Position numbers and translations under genes: made by a program
Shown here: in pieces, positions 14,046 through 21,741 of the stretch
How the letters are laid out: every line of letters begins with the position of its first letter
Numbering within the stretch: the stretch's first letter is position 1
The notes under the pieces: model-generated
Told to the model about the DNA's origin: nothing
The model's database searches: none
The model's input: only the letters and a program-made list of their open reading frames with translations
Origin: Marinospirillum sp.
GTDB taxonomy: Bacteria; Pseudomonadota; Gammaproteobacteria; Pseudomonadales; Halomonadaceae
Direction: 5' to 3'
Assembly (NCBI GenBank): GCA_007119985.1
Contig: SKOQ01000109.1
Location: 1 to 21,742, forward strand
DNA: 21,742 nt

Positions 14046-14966
14046 TTAGATATTTGGATTCGAGAGGACTTCTGCGGCACTGGCCACCAGCAGTGGATCA
14101 GGTGCTGCAACAACTTCATCATCTCGATTCGCATAGGGGATGCTGGATAACAGCTGACGCATGGCCGCAAGGCGAGCCCGTTTTTTGTCATCGGATTTAA
14201 TGACTGTCCACGGTGCTTGGCTTTTATGGGTATGGAGGAACATCGCCTCTTTAGCACGGCTGTAATCATCCCACTTATCGAGTGAGGCCAGATCAACGGG
14301 CGAGAGCTTCCACTGTTTTAATGGATCTTTGCGTCTGGCCATAAAGCGACGGAACTGCTCATTGCGTGAGACAGAGAACCAGAACTTAAACAGGCGAATC
14401 CCACTATCGACCAGCATCTGCTCAAAAACCGGCGTTTGGTGCAAAAACTGCACATATTCTTCTTGTGAGCAAAACCCCATCACCCGCTCCACGCCAGCTC
14501 GGTTATACCAAGAGCGGTCAAAAAGAATGATCTCACCTGCGGCTGGCAGATTTTGGATATAGCGCTGGAAATACCACTGGGTTTTTTCGCGCTCAGAAGG
14601 TTTTTCCAATGCGACAACATGCGCGCCCCGTGGGTTGAGATGCTCCATCATGCGTTTGATGGTACCGCCCTTGCCCGCAGCATCACGGCCTTCAAACAGA
14701 ATCACAACACGCTCGCCTTCTTCTTTAATCCAGCGCTGCATTTTCAAAAGTTCGATTTGCAGTAGGCGTTTTTGCGCCTCGTATTCACGGCGGGTGATCT
14801 TTTTACTATAGGGGTACTGGCCTGTCTCAAAAGGACTGGCTGGGACTTCATTGGCTTCTAGTGGGTGTGCCGGTGTCGCCGTAGGCGTGGTGCTGGTTTT
14901 TACCGCGCTAGACGCAGGGGCGGGTTGGGTGTCGACTGCATCAGGTTGACGGACAGTGTCGTTCAT
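14046..14966 (-). CDS. ppk2: Polyphosphate kinase 2 family protein (PPK2)
   Basis: PPK2 enzymes transfer phosphate between polyphosphate and nucleoside diphosphates, normally favouring ATP or GTP formation from polyphosphate. The P-loop fold is clear: Walker A GRDAAGKGG (residues 93-101, K99), the lid-region KPSEREKTQWYFQRYIQ (about 122-138), Walker B FDRSWYNRAGVERVMGF (149-165) and SVSRNEQFRRFMARRKDPLKQWKLSPVD. The single domain and the sequence around Walker A/B fit the one-domain class I group. ATG 14966 follows AGGAGGT by five bases; the TTG directly before it is not used. The first 45-50 residues are a low-complexity Ala/Pro/Thr stretch not part of the catalytic fold. It lies 121 bases downstream of tesA on the same strand. 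Confidence 0.93.
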   Translation of the reverse strand: MNDTVRQPDAVDTQPAPASSAVKTSTTPTATPAHPLEANEVPASPFETGQYPYSKKITRREYEAQKRLLQIELLKMQRWIKEEGERVVILFEGRDAAGKGGTIKRMMEHLNPRGAHVVALEKPSEREKTQWYFQRYIQNLPAAGEIILFDRSWYNRAGVERVMGFCSQEEYVQFLHQTPVFEQMLVDSGIRLFKFWFSVSRNEQFRRFMARRKDPLKQWKLSPVDLASLDKWDDYSRAKEAMFLHTHKSQAPWTVIKSDDKKRARLAAMRQLLSSIPYANRDDEVVAAPDPLLVASAAEVLSNPNI

Positions 14967-15087
14967 CAAGGACCTCCTGTTGTACTTGTTGAGCTGGGCT
15001 AGATGATCAGGTGCGCTATCGGCTTGTGGATCGTCAAGGCAGGTGGATGACCATCCAAGTTGGTCACCCGAATGGATCAGAGATACC

Positions 15088-15834
15088 TTAATCGAGCAGC
15101 GGCGCTAACTCAAGCCAAACCACTTCTAGAATACGGGCTTGCGCCTCGGCTGTGGGGTGAATGCCATCCGCTTGCATCAAGCTGGGTTGATCCGCGATGC
15201 CCTCTAATAAAAAAGGGACAAAAGGAAGCTGATAACGCTCGGCAAGACGCGAGAAGACCTGGCGGAATTCTTCGCTATAGCGCGGACCATAATTCGGTGG
15301 GATTTGAATTCCGATCAGCAGTGGTTGCGCATTGGCCTCTTGAGTGAGCAGAATCATCCGCTCGAGCTGCTGCTCGATCCGAGCGGTGGGCAGGCCACGT
15401 AAGCCATCATTACCACCAAGTTCAATCAGAACCAGCTGGGGTTGATGCTGTCTGAGCAGAAACGGCAAGCGATTCAGCCAGTTCGCGCTAGTGTCACCAC
15501 TGATCGAGGCATTGATGACCTGCCAGTGGGGGGCCTGCTCAGCGAGGCGATCTGCCAGCAAACTGACCCAGCCTTGGTTTTCTGGCATATTGTAGGCCGC
15601 ACTTAAACTATCCCCAACCACCAAGAGGCGTGCTTCTGTTGCTGCGCTTGGATCTTGGGCGGCCAGCGCGCTGCTGGGGAGGAGTAGGCAGGCCAATAGA
15701 CAGATCAGTAAGCCTTGACGTATCCATGTCGACCAATCAGCTAGGCGCTGGTGTCGAGGTGGATGCGGTAAATGACGACCGCTAGAGCCAGGGTTTACGG
15801 CTTTACGACCTTGATGATCAATAGGATAGAACAT
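15088..15834 (-). CDS. tesA: Arylesterase / lysophospholipase TesA-type SGNH hydrolase
   Basis: TesA is a periplasmic SGNH hydrolase with thioesterase, esterase and lysophospholipase activity. All four blocks are present: GDSLS (nucleophile S76), the oxyanion glycine G113 (SISGDTSANWLNRLP), GGND with N142, and DGIHP with D223 and H226. A hydrophobic signal segment (GLLICLLACLLL, residues 41-52) ends at a likely signal-peptidase I site after SALA (residue 58); the LLAC before it is a weak lipobox alternative. The first 39 residues are an unusually long, basic N-region, but no later start codon precedes the signal core. ATG 15834 is preferred to GTG 15843: GGGGAG lies eight bases before the ATG. 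Its start codon overlaps the ybbA start on the opposite strand, as these genes are divergent in E. coli too. Confidence 0.93.
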   Translation of the reverse strand: MFYPIDHQGRKAVNPGSSGRHLPHPPRHQRLADWSTWIRQGLLICLLACLLLPSSALAAQDPSAATEARLLVVGDSLSAAYNMPENQGWVSLLADRLAEQAPHWQVINASISGDTSANWLNRLPFLLRQHQPQLVLIELGGNDGLRGLPTARIEQQLERMILLTQEANAQPLLIGIQIPPNYGPRYSEEFRQVFSRLAERYQLPFVPFLLEGIADQPSLMQADGIHPTAEAQARILEVVWLELAPLLD

Positions 15835-16558
15835 GGATTCCACTCCCCAAAAAAACGAATTATCCGCTGTTGTATTAGAAGCCCAAGCCTTGGGTTACCG
15901 TTTAACACAAGAAGCTGGCGAGCTGATCATTCTTGATGATATCAATCTTTCTGTCTATCAGGGGGAGAGCTTGGCGATTTTAGGGCCTTCTGGCTCAGGC
16001 AAATCGACCCTCTTGGCTTTGCTGGCGGGTTTAGATGTTCCCACTCAAGGCCAGCTGACATGGCGACAACAGCCTTTCAGTCAATTGGATGAAGATGCGC
16101 GTGCACTCGTGCGGGCGCAAGAGGTGGGGTTTATCTTTCAGTCCTTCCAGCTGCTTCCTGAACTCACGGCCCTTGAAAATGTAGCCCTGCCGCTTGAGCT
16201 GCGAGGCGAGAAGTCAGCACTGGCCATGGCGCGCCAGCACTTAGAGCAAGTGGGGTTGGCAGCACGCGCACAGCATCGTCCGCATCAAATGTCAGGAGGT
16301 GAGCAGCAGCGTGTGGCGATTGCGCGTGCTTTTGCGGCTCAGCCTCAGGTGCTTTTTGCTGATGAACCCACAGGAAATCTGGATGGCGATAATGGTGCGA
16401 AGGTGGCTGATCTGCTCTTTGCACTGAATGATCAAACCAGCCAGCCGCTGACTTTGATTTTGGTGACCCACGATGAAGGCTTAGCGCAGCGTTGTCAGCG
16501 CATCGTGCGGTTAAAATCCGGCCGCATTGATGCCATCGAGCCTGGAGGCGTCGCATGA
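15833..16558 (+). CDS. ybbA: ABC transporter ATP-binding protein, YbbA (LolD/MacB-like) family
   Basis: A 241-residue ATPase of the LolD/MacB/FtsE group. Walker A GPSGSGKST (51-59, K57), Q-loop Q103 (FIFQSFQLLPELTALENV), signature MSGGEQQR (153-160), Walker B VLFADEPTGNLD (173-184, E178) and the switch H213 (LVTHDE) are all intact, so it should hydrolyse ATP. It overlaps the permease gene by four bases (ATGA), so the two proteins are translationally coupled and form one transporter. The tesA neighbourhood and the permease type match E. coli ybbA-ybbP, whose substrate is not established. AGGATAG before ATG 15833 gives the ribosome site. The first 30 residues include a short family-variable extension. 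Confidence 0.94.
   Translation: MDSTPQKNELSAVVLEAQALGYRLTQEAGELIILDDINLSVYQGESLAILGPSGSGKSTLLALLAGLDVPTQGQLTWRQQPFSQLDEDARALVRAQEVGFIFQSFQLLPELTALENVALPLELRGEKSALAMARQHLEQVGLAARAQHRPHQMSGGEQQRVAIARAFAAQPQVLFADEPTGNLDGDNGAKVADLLFALNDQTSQPLTLILVTHDEGLAQRCQRIVRLKSGRIDAIEPGGVA
15859..15886 (-). promoter_or_regulatory. Probable tesA promoter inside the ybbA coding start
   Basis: On the - strand: TTGGGC (15886-15881), 16 bases, GATAAT (15864-15859), 24 bases before ATG 15834. It lies within codons 9-18 of ybbA, which is expected because the two start codons overlap and leave no intergenic space. Confidence 0.5.
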
Positions 16559-19062
16559 TACAGGACGCGACTTTAGCGGCGCGATTGCTCTGGCGCGGTG
16601 TGCGTGCGGGTGAGTATCGTGTGTTGATTTTGGCACTGCTCTTGGCGGTGAGCTGTTCGACCCTCTTGGCGGTGTTGGGCGAGCGTATGCAGGGTGCGCT
16701 GTCTTTTGAGGCGTCGCGTTTAGCTGGCGGTGATCTGGTGATTTCTGGCCGCCAACCCGCTGATGCCGCCTTGATCGACTGGCTGGATACGGCTGGACTG
16801 GCTTATAGCGAAAGTGCGAGCATGACCAGCATGGCGGCAACGGATGATGACCTGCTGTTGGTGAGTGTTCAAGCCGTAGGGGATGACTACCCCTTGCTGG
16901 GCTCCATTCAACTGAGCGGGGCCGAAGGCGCGCTGAGTGTGCAACACCCCCCTGCTGTTGGCGAGATCTGGATTGAACCTGCGGTGGCCGTGCGCCTGGG
17001 TGTGGAAATCGGCCAAGAGCTGCTGCTTGGGGATCGATCTTTGCAAATCACCCACCTGCTTTTAGAAACACCTGAACAGCGCGGTGGTTTTAGTCAGTTT
17101 TCACCGAGCGTGATGGTGCATTTAGAGAGTTTACAGGAGAGCGCGCTCTTGGCCTCACTGAGCCGAGCCCAGTGGCGTCTTGGCATCAGGCTGGGCAACG
17201 CGGAGCCTGAAGGGGTGACGAGGGCGCTAGGTGAGCGGATTCGTGAAGATCAGCGCCTGCGCTTGCTGGAGGAAGATCAGCCCGCACTGGCCAGAGCACT
17301 GGGAGAAGGTCAGCGTTTTCTCAATATGGCCGGTTTAGTGGCGATCCTACTGGCTGCGCTGGCCATTGCCTTGGCGATGCAAAGGCAGGTGCGCCGCCAA
17401 GCCAAGGAAGTCGCCCTGCTCCGCTGTATGGGATTAACGCGCTGGCGTGTTGCTCGCTTGCTGGTTTTGCAGTTTTTCTGGCTAGGTCTGCTGGTGGGGC
17501 TCTTAGGTGGTGCTCTGGGTTACCTTGCTCACTTGGGGCTGGTTGCTTTACTCGCGCCTGTACTGCCGTTGACCTTGCCTGAACCGAGTCTATGGCCTTG
17601 GCTGTTGGCCTTAGCCTCCTCCTGGATGCTGCTTTTAGGGCTGGCGCTGGCGCCGATCTTATCCTTAGCGCAGGTGAGCCCGCTGGCTGTCTTACAGGCT
17701 CGCCCGTGGAAGCTCAGCTTGGCAGCCGGTTTGACTTATAGCTTGGCCATGCTGAGCGTGCTCCTTGTCGGCTATGCCCTTTCTGGTGATTTGCTCTTAA
17801 CTAGCAGCACGCTGATCGGTCTACTCCTGGTCGGCCTGCTGGTGGCTGCTTGCGGCTGGGTGCTCCTCAAAATGCTGGGACTTGGCCTGCAGCGCCTCAG
17901 CTGGAGCTGGCGACAAACCTATCGCCGGTTGATGGGCCATCCCGGCGAAACGCTCTTGCAATTGGGCACCTTTACCCTAGCTTTTACCGCCATCCTGCTG
18001 GTCGGGCGTGCCGGAACACAGCTGGTCGGAGATTGGCAGCAGCAGCTCCCTCAAGATGCGCCCAATCATTTTGCGGTTGATATTCAGCCCTTTGAGCGTG
18101 ACGATTTTTTGGCCTTTTTAGATGCACAAGAATTGCAGCATAGCCGTGTCTATCCGCTCGTCAGAGGTCGCCTCACCTTGATTAATGATCAGCCTGCGCT
18201 TGAAGCAGTACCGCCAGCGGGTCGAGAAGACAATACCCTGCGCCGTGAATTAAACCTGACTTGGACATCGGCGCTGCCAGAAGGCAATCAGCTGCTTGAA
18301 GGCCAGTGGTGGTCTGATCTAGATGCCCGTCCAGATGGAAGGACACCGATTTCGATCGAGCAAGGTATGGCTGAGCGGCTAGGATTAGAACTGGGTGATC
18401 AGCTGATGTTTCAAGTGGCTGGCACGCCAGTGCAAACAGAAATTGTGAGTGTGCGTGAAGTCGATTGGCAGAGCTTTCAACCCAACTTCTATGTCATTTT
18501 TCCACCAGGCGTACTTGAAGACTATGGATACACCTATCTTGCCAGCTTTTACCTGAGTGATGATCACAGCGGCATGATTCGTGATTTGGCACGGGCTTTT
18601 CCTGGTGTGGCCCTGTTGGATATTCGCGCCATTTTGCAACAAGCTGAAGGGGTGCTGCGCCAGCTCAGTCAAGGGATTAACTACTTGCTGGCCTTTGTGC
18701 TTCTTGCCGGTTTGTTAGTGACCTGGGCGCTGATGATGGCCAGCTTGGATGCGCGCCAAAAAGAGCAGGCACTGCTTAAGGTGCTGGGGCTCACCCGTCG
18801 TCGTCTCATGCTGCGTCAATTACTCGAGTTTGCCATGATTGGCGGGGTTGCCGGTCTGCTGGCTGCATTCTTGGGTGAATTGCTTTATGCCTTAATGGCC
18901 GAGCAGCTCTTTAATATGCCTTGGCGTCCAGCTCCTAGTTATTGGCTGCTCCCGCCCTTGGTCGGCGCTCTGCTACTCAGTTTCTGTGCTTACTTGGCGC
19001 TCCGCAGCACCTTTGAGATGGCGCCGCATCGTTTAATGCAGCGATTGGGTGGTTCAGGCTAG
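16555..19062 (+). CDS. ybbP: ABC transporter permease, YbbP family (double FtsX domain)
   Basis: An 835-residue inner-membrane permease. It begins with one membrane helix (about residues 22-42), then a periplasmic domain of some 210 residues, a first FtsX block of three helices (about 255-380, with RQAKEVALLRCMGLTRWRV after helix one), two or three further helices (about 385-490), a second periplasmic domain (about 500-700) and a second FtsX block (about 705-830, with ARQKEQALLKVLGLTRRRLM). The repeated 'ALL-x-x-GLTR' coupling helices contact the ATPase. About ten helices and this layout match YbbP. It shares an ATGA overlap with ybbA. Transport substrate unknown; an envelope lipid or peptide export role is inferred from relatives and from neighbouring tesA. 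Confidence 0.93.
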   Translation: MIQDATLAARLLWRGVRAGEYRVLILALLLAVSCSTLLAVLGERMQGALSFEASRLAGGDLVISGRQPADAALIDWLDTAGLAYSESASMTSMAATDDDLLLVSVQAVGDDYPLLGSIQLSGAEGALSVQHPPAVGEIWIEPAVAVRLGVEIGQELLLGDRSLQITHLLLETPEQRGGFSQFSPSVMVHLESLQESALLASLSRAQWRLGIRLGNAEPEGVTRALGERIREDQRLRLLEEDQPALARALGEGQRFLNMAGLVAILLAALAIALAMQRQVRRQAKEVALLRCMGLTRWRVARLLVLQFFWLGLLVGLLGGALGYLAHLGLVALLAPVLPLTLPEPSLWPWLLALASSWMLLLGLALAPILSLAQVSPLAVLQARPWKLSLAAGLTYSLAMLSVLLVGYALSGDLLLTSSTLIGLLLVGLLVAACGWVLLKMLGLGLQRLSWSWRQTYRRLMGHPGETLLQLGTFTLAFTAILLVGRAGTQLVGDWQQQLPQDAPNHFAVDIQPFERDDFLAFLDAQELQHSRVYPLVRGRLTLINDQPALEAVPPAGREDNTLRRELNLTWTSALPEGNQLLEGQWWSDLDARPDGRTPISIEQGMAERLGLELGDQLMFQVAGTPVQTEIVSVREVDWQSFQPNFYVIFPPGVLEDYGYTYLASFYLSDDHSGMIRDLARAFPGVALLDIRAILQQAEGVLRQLSQGINYLLAFVLLAGLLVTWALMMASLDARQKEQALLKVLGLTRRRLMLRQLLEFAMIGGVAGLLAAFLGELLYALMAEQLFNMPWRPAPSYWLLPPLVGALLLSFCAYLALRSTFEMAPHRLMQRLGGSG

Positions 19063-19093
19063 AGCGAGGGAGAGGCCGATGGGTGAATGGGAC

Positions 19094-19122
19094 TTGCCAC
19101 CTCCTCAGCTGCATAGCATTAT
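19094..19122 (+). promoter_or_regulatory. Probable promoter of the DUF3422 gene
   Basis: TTGCCA (19094-19099) and CATTAT (19117-19122) with a 17-base spacer, in the 92-base gap after ybbP and 32 bases before the GTG start of the DUF3422 gene. No terminator was seen after ybbP. Confidence 0.5.
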
Positions 19123-19154
19123 GAGCCTTTACTGAACAAAGAGTCGAGGTTCGA

Positions 19155-20483
19155 GTGGCAGATTCACCCCTACTACCGCGTGTGAACGCATTAATGCAGC
19201 ATCCAGCGCGTGAAAGTCTCTACCAAGAGCTGCACGCGCGGCCTTTTCCTGTCATCGCCTCACCGGTGCGTGTTTCTCATTTGGCGCTGTTGGTCGATGA
19301 TCAGCAGCGTGAACAAGATTACCACCACCTCTGTCAGCTGTGCGCCCGCTACGGAGTGCATCCACCGACCCCCGAAGAAAATAGCTATACCCAAAAACTT
19401 GGCGAGCTTGAAGTCCGCTGGGAAAGACACCTTGAGTTTGTGACCTACACTTTTATTCGTCCTGGTCGACAGGGGCTGCCCTTTTCACAGCAGGCCTTGG
19501 CTTTACTGCCCGCAGATTGGCTAGAAAAAATACCTGGCCTATTGGTGGTGGCGCTGCATTTAGAAGTGCTCTCCCCAGAAGATAGCCTGCTCGATCGTGA
19601 GACACTGGCCAGCTGCTTTGAAGGCCAGCGCCTAGTCAGTGGCCGCTTGATGGAGGGAGCCGCGACCTTGTGGAGTGCTTTTCGCTTGCATGGTGACGCT
19701 TGCGGGCGGATTTTACTGCACAATCACGGCTTGAATGACAACCAGACAGGGCGGCTGATTCTGCGTGTGTTGGAGCTTGAAACCTATCGCCTGATGGCCT
19801 TGCTTGGTGCCCGTCCCTCGCGTGAATTAGCGCCAGTATTGCGCCAGCTCGATCAACGCCTTGCTCATATCATTGCGCAGCTTTCCGAGGCCGAGGGCTT
19901 AGAAGAAGAGCGCCAGCTTCTGCGCCAATTGACTTCGATGGCGGCCGAAATCGAACGCTATAGTGCCGATACCCTATCGCGCTTTTCTGCGACACAGGCG
20001 TATTACCAACTGGTCATGCGCCGCCTAGAGGAACTCAAAGAAAGGCAAAGCGGGCCGAACTTTACGCTCAGTGCTTTTTTCAGTCGGCGCTTAACGCCGG
20101 TCGCGCATACCTGCTCTTCAATCAGTGAGCGCTTGCAAGATTTGGCATCACGTATTGAGCGGGCGGGTGATCTGATTCGTACCCGAGTCGATCTGAAGCT
20201 CGAAGAGCAAAATCGGCGCTTACTGGCCTCGATGAATCGTCGTTCACGCTTGCAGCTGCGTATGCAGGAAACCGTAGAAGGTTTATCTATTGCGGCAATC
20301 AGCTATTATGGGATCAGCCTTTTGCGCTATGTTTTTGGTGCGATGGAGCCACTAGGGGTGCCGCTCAACAAGGATATTGCCACGGCGGTCGCGGTACCGA
20401 TTGTGATCAGCGGTGTGTGGTGGATCACTCACCGTATTAAGCGCTTTATTGTCGAAGCCAGTGATCCAGATCGAGAACACTAA
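19155..20483 (+). CDS. DUF3422 family membrane protein
   Basis: A 442-residue protein of the DUF3422 (COG4949) family, function unknown. The N-terminus has the family's ESLYQELHARPFPVI block, followed by HLEFVTYTF and a long helical, charged middle (about 225-370) likely to form coiled coils (LEEERQLLRQLTSMAAEIER; ISERLQDLASRIERAGDLIRTRVDLKLEEQNRRLL). Two membrane helices lie near the C-terminus (about 376-398 and 408-426). The layout superficially resembles CorA-type channels (large cytoplasmic helical domain, two C-terminal helices), but no GMN motif is present. The start is GTG 19155, preceded by GAGGT at five bases; the next in-frame Met (residue 14) would remove a conserved part. bolA follows after 54 bases. 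Confidence 0.88.
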   Translation: MADSPLLPRVNALMQHPARESLYQELHARPFPVIASPVRVSHLALLVDDQQREQDYHHLCQLCARYGVHPPTPEENSYTQKLGELEVRWERHLEFVTYTFIRPGRQGLPFSQQALALLPADWLEKIPGLLVVALHLEVLSPEDSLLDRETLASCFEGQRLVSGRLMEGAATLWSAFRLHGDACGRILLHNHGLNDNQTGRLILRVLELETYRLMALLGARPSRELAPVLRQLDQRLAHIIAQLSEAEGLEEERQLLRQLTSMAAEIERYSADTLSRFSATQAYYQLVMRRLEELKERQSGPNFTLSAFFSRRLTPVAHTCSSISERLQDLASRIERAGDLIRTRVDLKLEEQNRRLLASMNRRSRLQLRMQETVEGLSIAAISYYGISLLRYVFGAMEPLGVPLNKDIATAVAVPIVISGVWWITHRIKRFIVEASDPDREH

Positions 20484-20537
20484 CACCGTCTTTTTGCACC
20501 AATAACACAATAAAAAGCTCTGATGGAGAACACGAAG

Positions 20538-20852
20538 ATGGGCCAAATACAGCAGCAAATTCACACCAAACTAGAGCAGGCACTCTCTCCGCAATGGCTG
20601 GCGATAGAGAACGAAAGTGACCAGCACAGTGGGCCAGCGGGTCGAGAAAGTCATTTTAAAGTCACCCTGGTCAGCCCGCTTTTTGCAGGGTTGTTGCCAG
20701 TTAAGCGCCATCAAAAAGTCTACAGCCTCCTATCAGAAGAGCTGGCAGGTTCTGTGCACGCCCTGGCCTTGCACCTTTACACTCCTGAGGAATGGGAGAA
20801 ACTGGGCGCACAGCGGCCTGATTCTCCATCCTGCCTAGGAGGAGGGCGCTAG
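20538..20852 (+). CDS. bolA: BolA family protein
   Basis: A 104-residue BolA protein. BolA partners monothiol glutaredoxins in handling [2Fe-2S] clusters and acts as a morphology and stress regulator in E. coli. The family core is intact: ESHFKVTLVSPLFAG (37-51), VKRHQKVYSLLSEEL (55-69) and the C-terminal helix motif SVHALALHLYTPEEW (72-86), with H39, H58 and H74/H79 among the conserved histidines. The full-length pattern matches E. coli BolA closely. ATG 20538 is chosen over ATG 20523 because GGAG (20525-20528) lies nine bases before it. Ends close to the convergent slyX gene. Confidence 0.93.
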   Translation: MGQIQQQIHTKLEQALSPQWLAIENESDQHSGPAGRESHFKVTLVSPLFAGLLPVKRHQKVYSLLSEELAGSVHALALHLYTPEEWEKLGAQRPDSPSCLGGGR

Positions 20853-20868
20853 ACGGGCCAACACGGAG

Positions 20869-20888
20869 CAAAAAACACCCTGTTTTTG
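20869..20888. terminator. Possible weak terminator between convergent bolA and slyX
   Basis: CAAAAAACA and TGTTTTTG pair (one extra A) around CCC in the 48-base gap between the converging genes. The stem is A/T-rich with little G/C core, and GGCC lies on both sides further out, which could extend the structure. The T-tract is within the stem, so this is weaker than the other terminators here. Confidence 0.4.
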
Positions 20889-20900
20889 TGCGGCCAAAGG

Positions 20901-21152
20901 CTAGTAGTGGGGCGGTTTTTCATCCATTAAGCTTTGCAATAAGCTGCTCCCTTGTTGCATTGTGTCCGAGGTGTCTGCATTCTGGCGCGAAGAGAGGCTT
21001 TCTAAGCGCGCATGGAGGAGCCGGAGTTGTTCCTGTAGTTGCAGTAACTCCATGTTTTGATGGGTGACTTGCTGATTGAGCTGCTCAAGCAGGTCATCTT
21101 GAAAAGCCAGCTGGGATTCGAGGGTGATGAGTCGGTCTTCGTATTGATTCAT
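20901..21152 (-). CDS. slyX: SlyX family protein
   Basis: An 83-residue SlyX protein. Nearly the whole chain to residue 55 is a predicted coiled coil (LITLESQLAFQDDLLEQLNQQV; LLQLQEQLRLLHARLESL), and the C-terminus ends in the hallmark EKPPHY. SlyX function is unknown; it is usually near slyD or slyA in enterics, and that neighbour is absent here. The ATG is fixed by the family's start; an AAGG is present upstream but too far to be a normal ribosome site. It is convergent with bolA and divergent from the cold-shock gene. Confidence 0.92.
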   Translation of the reverse strand: MNQYEDRLITLESQLAFQDDLLEQLNQQVTHQNMELLQLQEQLRLLHARLESLSSRQNADTSDTMQQGSSLLQSLMDEKPPHY

Positions 21153-21199
21153 GATAAATTAGCGCTTACCTTGTTCGGGCATTTTGAGGGCAGGATGGG

Positions 21200-21205
21200 T
21201 ATAAT
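21200..21205 (+). promoter_or_regulatory. Probable -10 box for the cold-shock-domain gene
   Basis: A perfect TATAAT hexamer lies 56 bases before ATG 21262 in the 109-base divergent gap. No good -35 at 16-18 bases was found, so it may need an activator. The resulting leader of about 50 bases, with AAGGA 14 bases from the start codon, could carry temperature-dependent structure. Confidence 0.4.
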
Positions 21206-21261
21206 GCTCTTGATGGATAAGAACTTCATTCTATTTTGTTGTAAGGATTCTGAGAAAATCT

Positions 21262-21741
21262 ATGCTGAATAATACACTGATAAGAAATATTGTGGTGAGT
21301 CTCGTTGTGGCGTTGTTGGCACCTTTAGTGCTGCCTATCTTGCTGATTGAACCGGCTACTCTAGGTGGGACAACAGGGCAGATCAAAGCCTATTTACTGG
21401 TTTTTGTGTTGCTGATGGTGGGTGCCAGTATCAACGAAGTCCTGCGCCTCAAGGCTCAGCAAAAGAAGTCGCATTTTTCGTCACACGCGGCTGATGATGA
21501 TGGTTTTGATGATGAAGATGACCAAGATGCCAGTCGTGAGGAAGGTGTCGTTAAGTGGTTTAACGTCAATAAAGGCTTTGGTTTTATCATTCGTGATTTG
21601 GGTGGTGAGGTCTTTGTTCACTTCCGCTCGATTCGCGGCTCAGGACATCGCACCCTGAGAGAAGGCCAGCGCGTGCGCTTTGTCGCGGTCGATGGAGAAA
21701 AAGGTCTCCAAGCCGAAGACGTGTCTATTTTGAATCGCTAA
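21262..21741 (+). CDS. Membrane-anchored cold-shock-domain protein
   Basis: A 159-residue protein with two N-terminal membrane helices (about residues 8-30 and 42-60), a basic then strongly acidic linker (KAQQKK, then DDDGFDDEDDQD at 78-89) and a C-terminal cold-shock domain (94-158). The domain has both RNA-binding motifs: KGFGFI (104-109) and VFVHF (117-121), preceded by VVKWFNVN, so nucleic-acid binding should be intact. Ordinary Csp proteins are about 70 residues and cytoplasmic; here the domain would face the cytoplasm from the inner membrane if the N-terminus is inside. Similar architectures occur in other gammaproteobacteria, to my recollection, but I know no assigned function. The gene ends one base before the window end, complete with TAA. 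Confidence 0.9.
   Translation: MLNNTLIRNIVVSLVVALLAPLVLPILLIEPATLGGTTGQIKAYLLVFVLLMVGASINEVLRLKAQQKKSHFSSHAADDDGFDDEDDQDASREEGVVKWFNVNKGFGFIIRDLGGEVFVHFRSIRGSGHRTLREGQRVRFVAVDGEKGLQAEDVSILNR

Noticed and set aside
16164..16556. 130-codon open frame on the - strand inside ybbA
   Set aside because: It is an antisense shadow of an intact ABC ATPase with all motifs; its own composition (Arg/His/Ser/Pro-rich) is typical of such shadows.
19155..20483. CorA-type metal channel reading of the DUF3422 protein
   Set aside because: The two C-terminal helices and helical cytoplasmic part look similar in outline, but the GMN signature is absent and the N-terminal block fits DUF3422.
20617..20838. 73-codon + frame inside bolA
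   Set aside because: Out-of-frame shadow of bolA; bolA has the complete family core in the other frame.
21057..21272. 71-codon + frame across the slyX start and the divergent gap
   Set aside because: It overlaps slyX antisense, contains the likely promoter of the cold-shock gene, and has no ribosome site.
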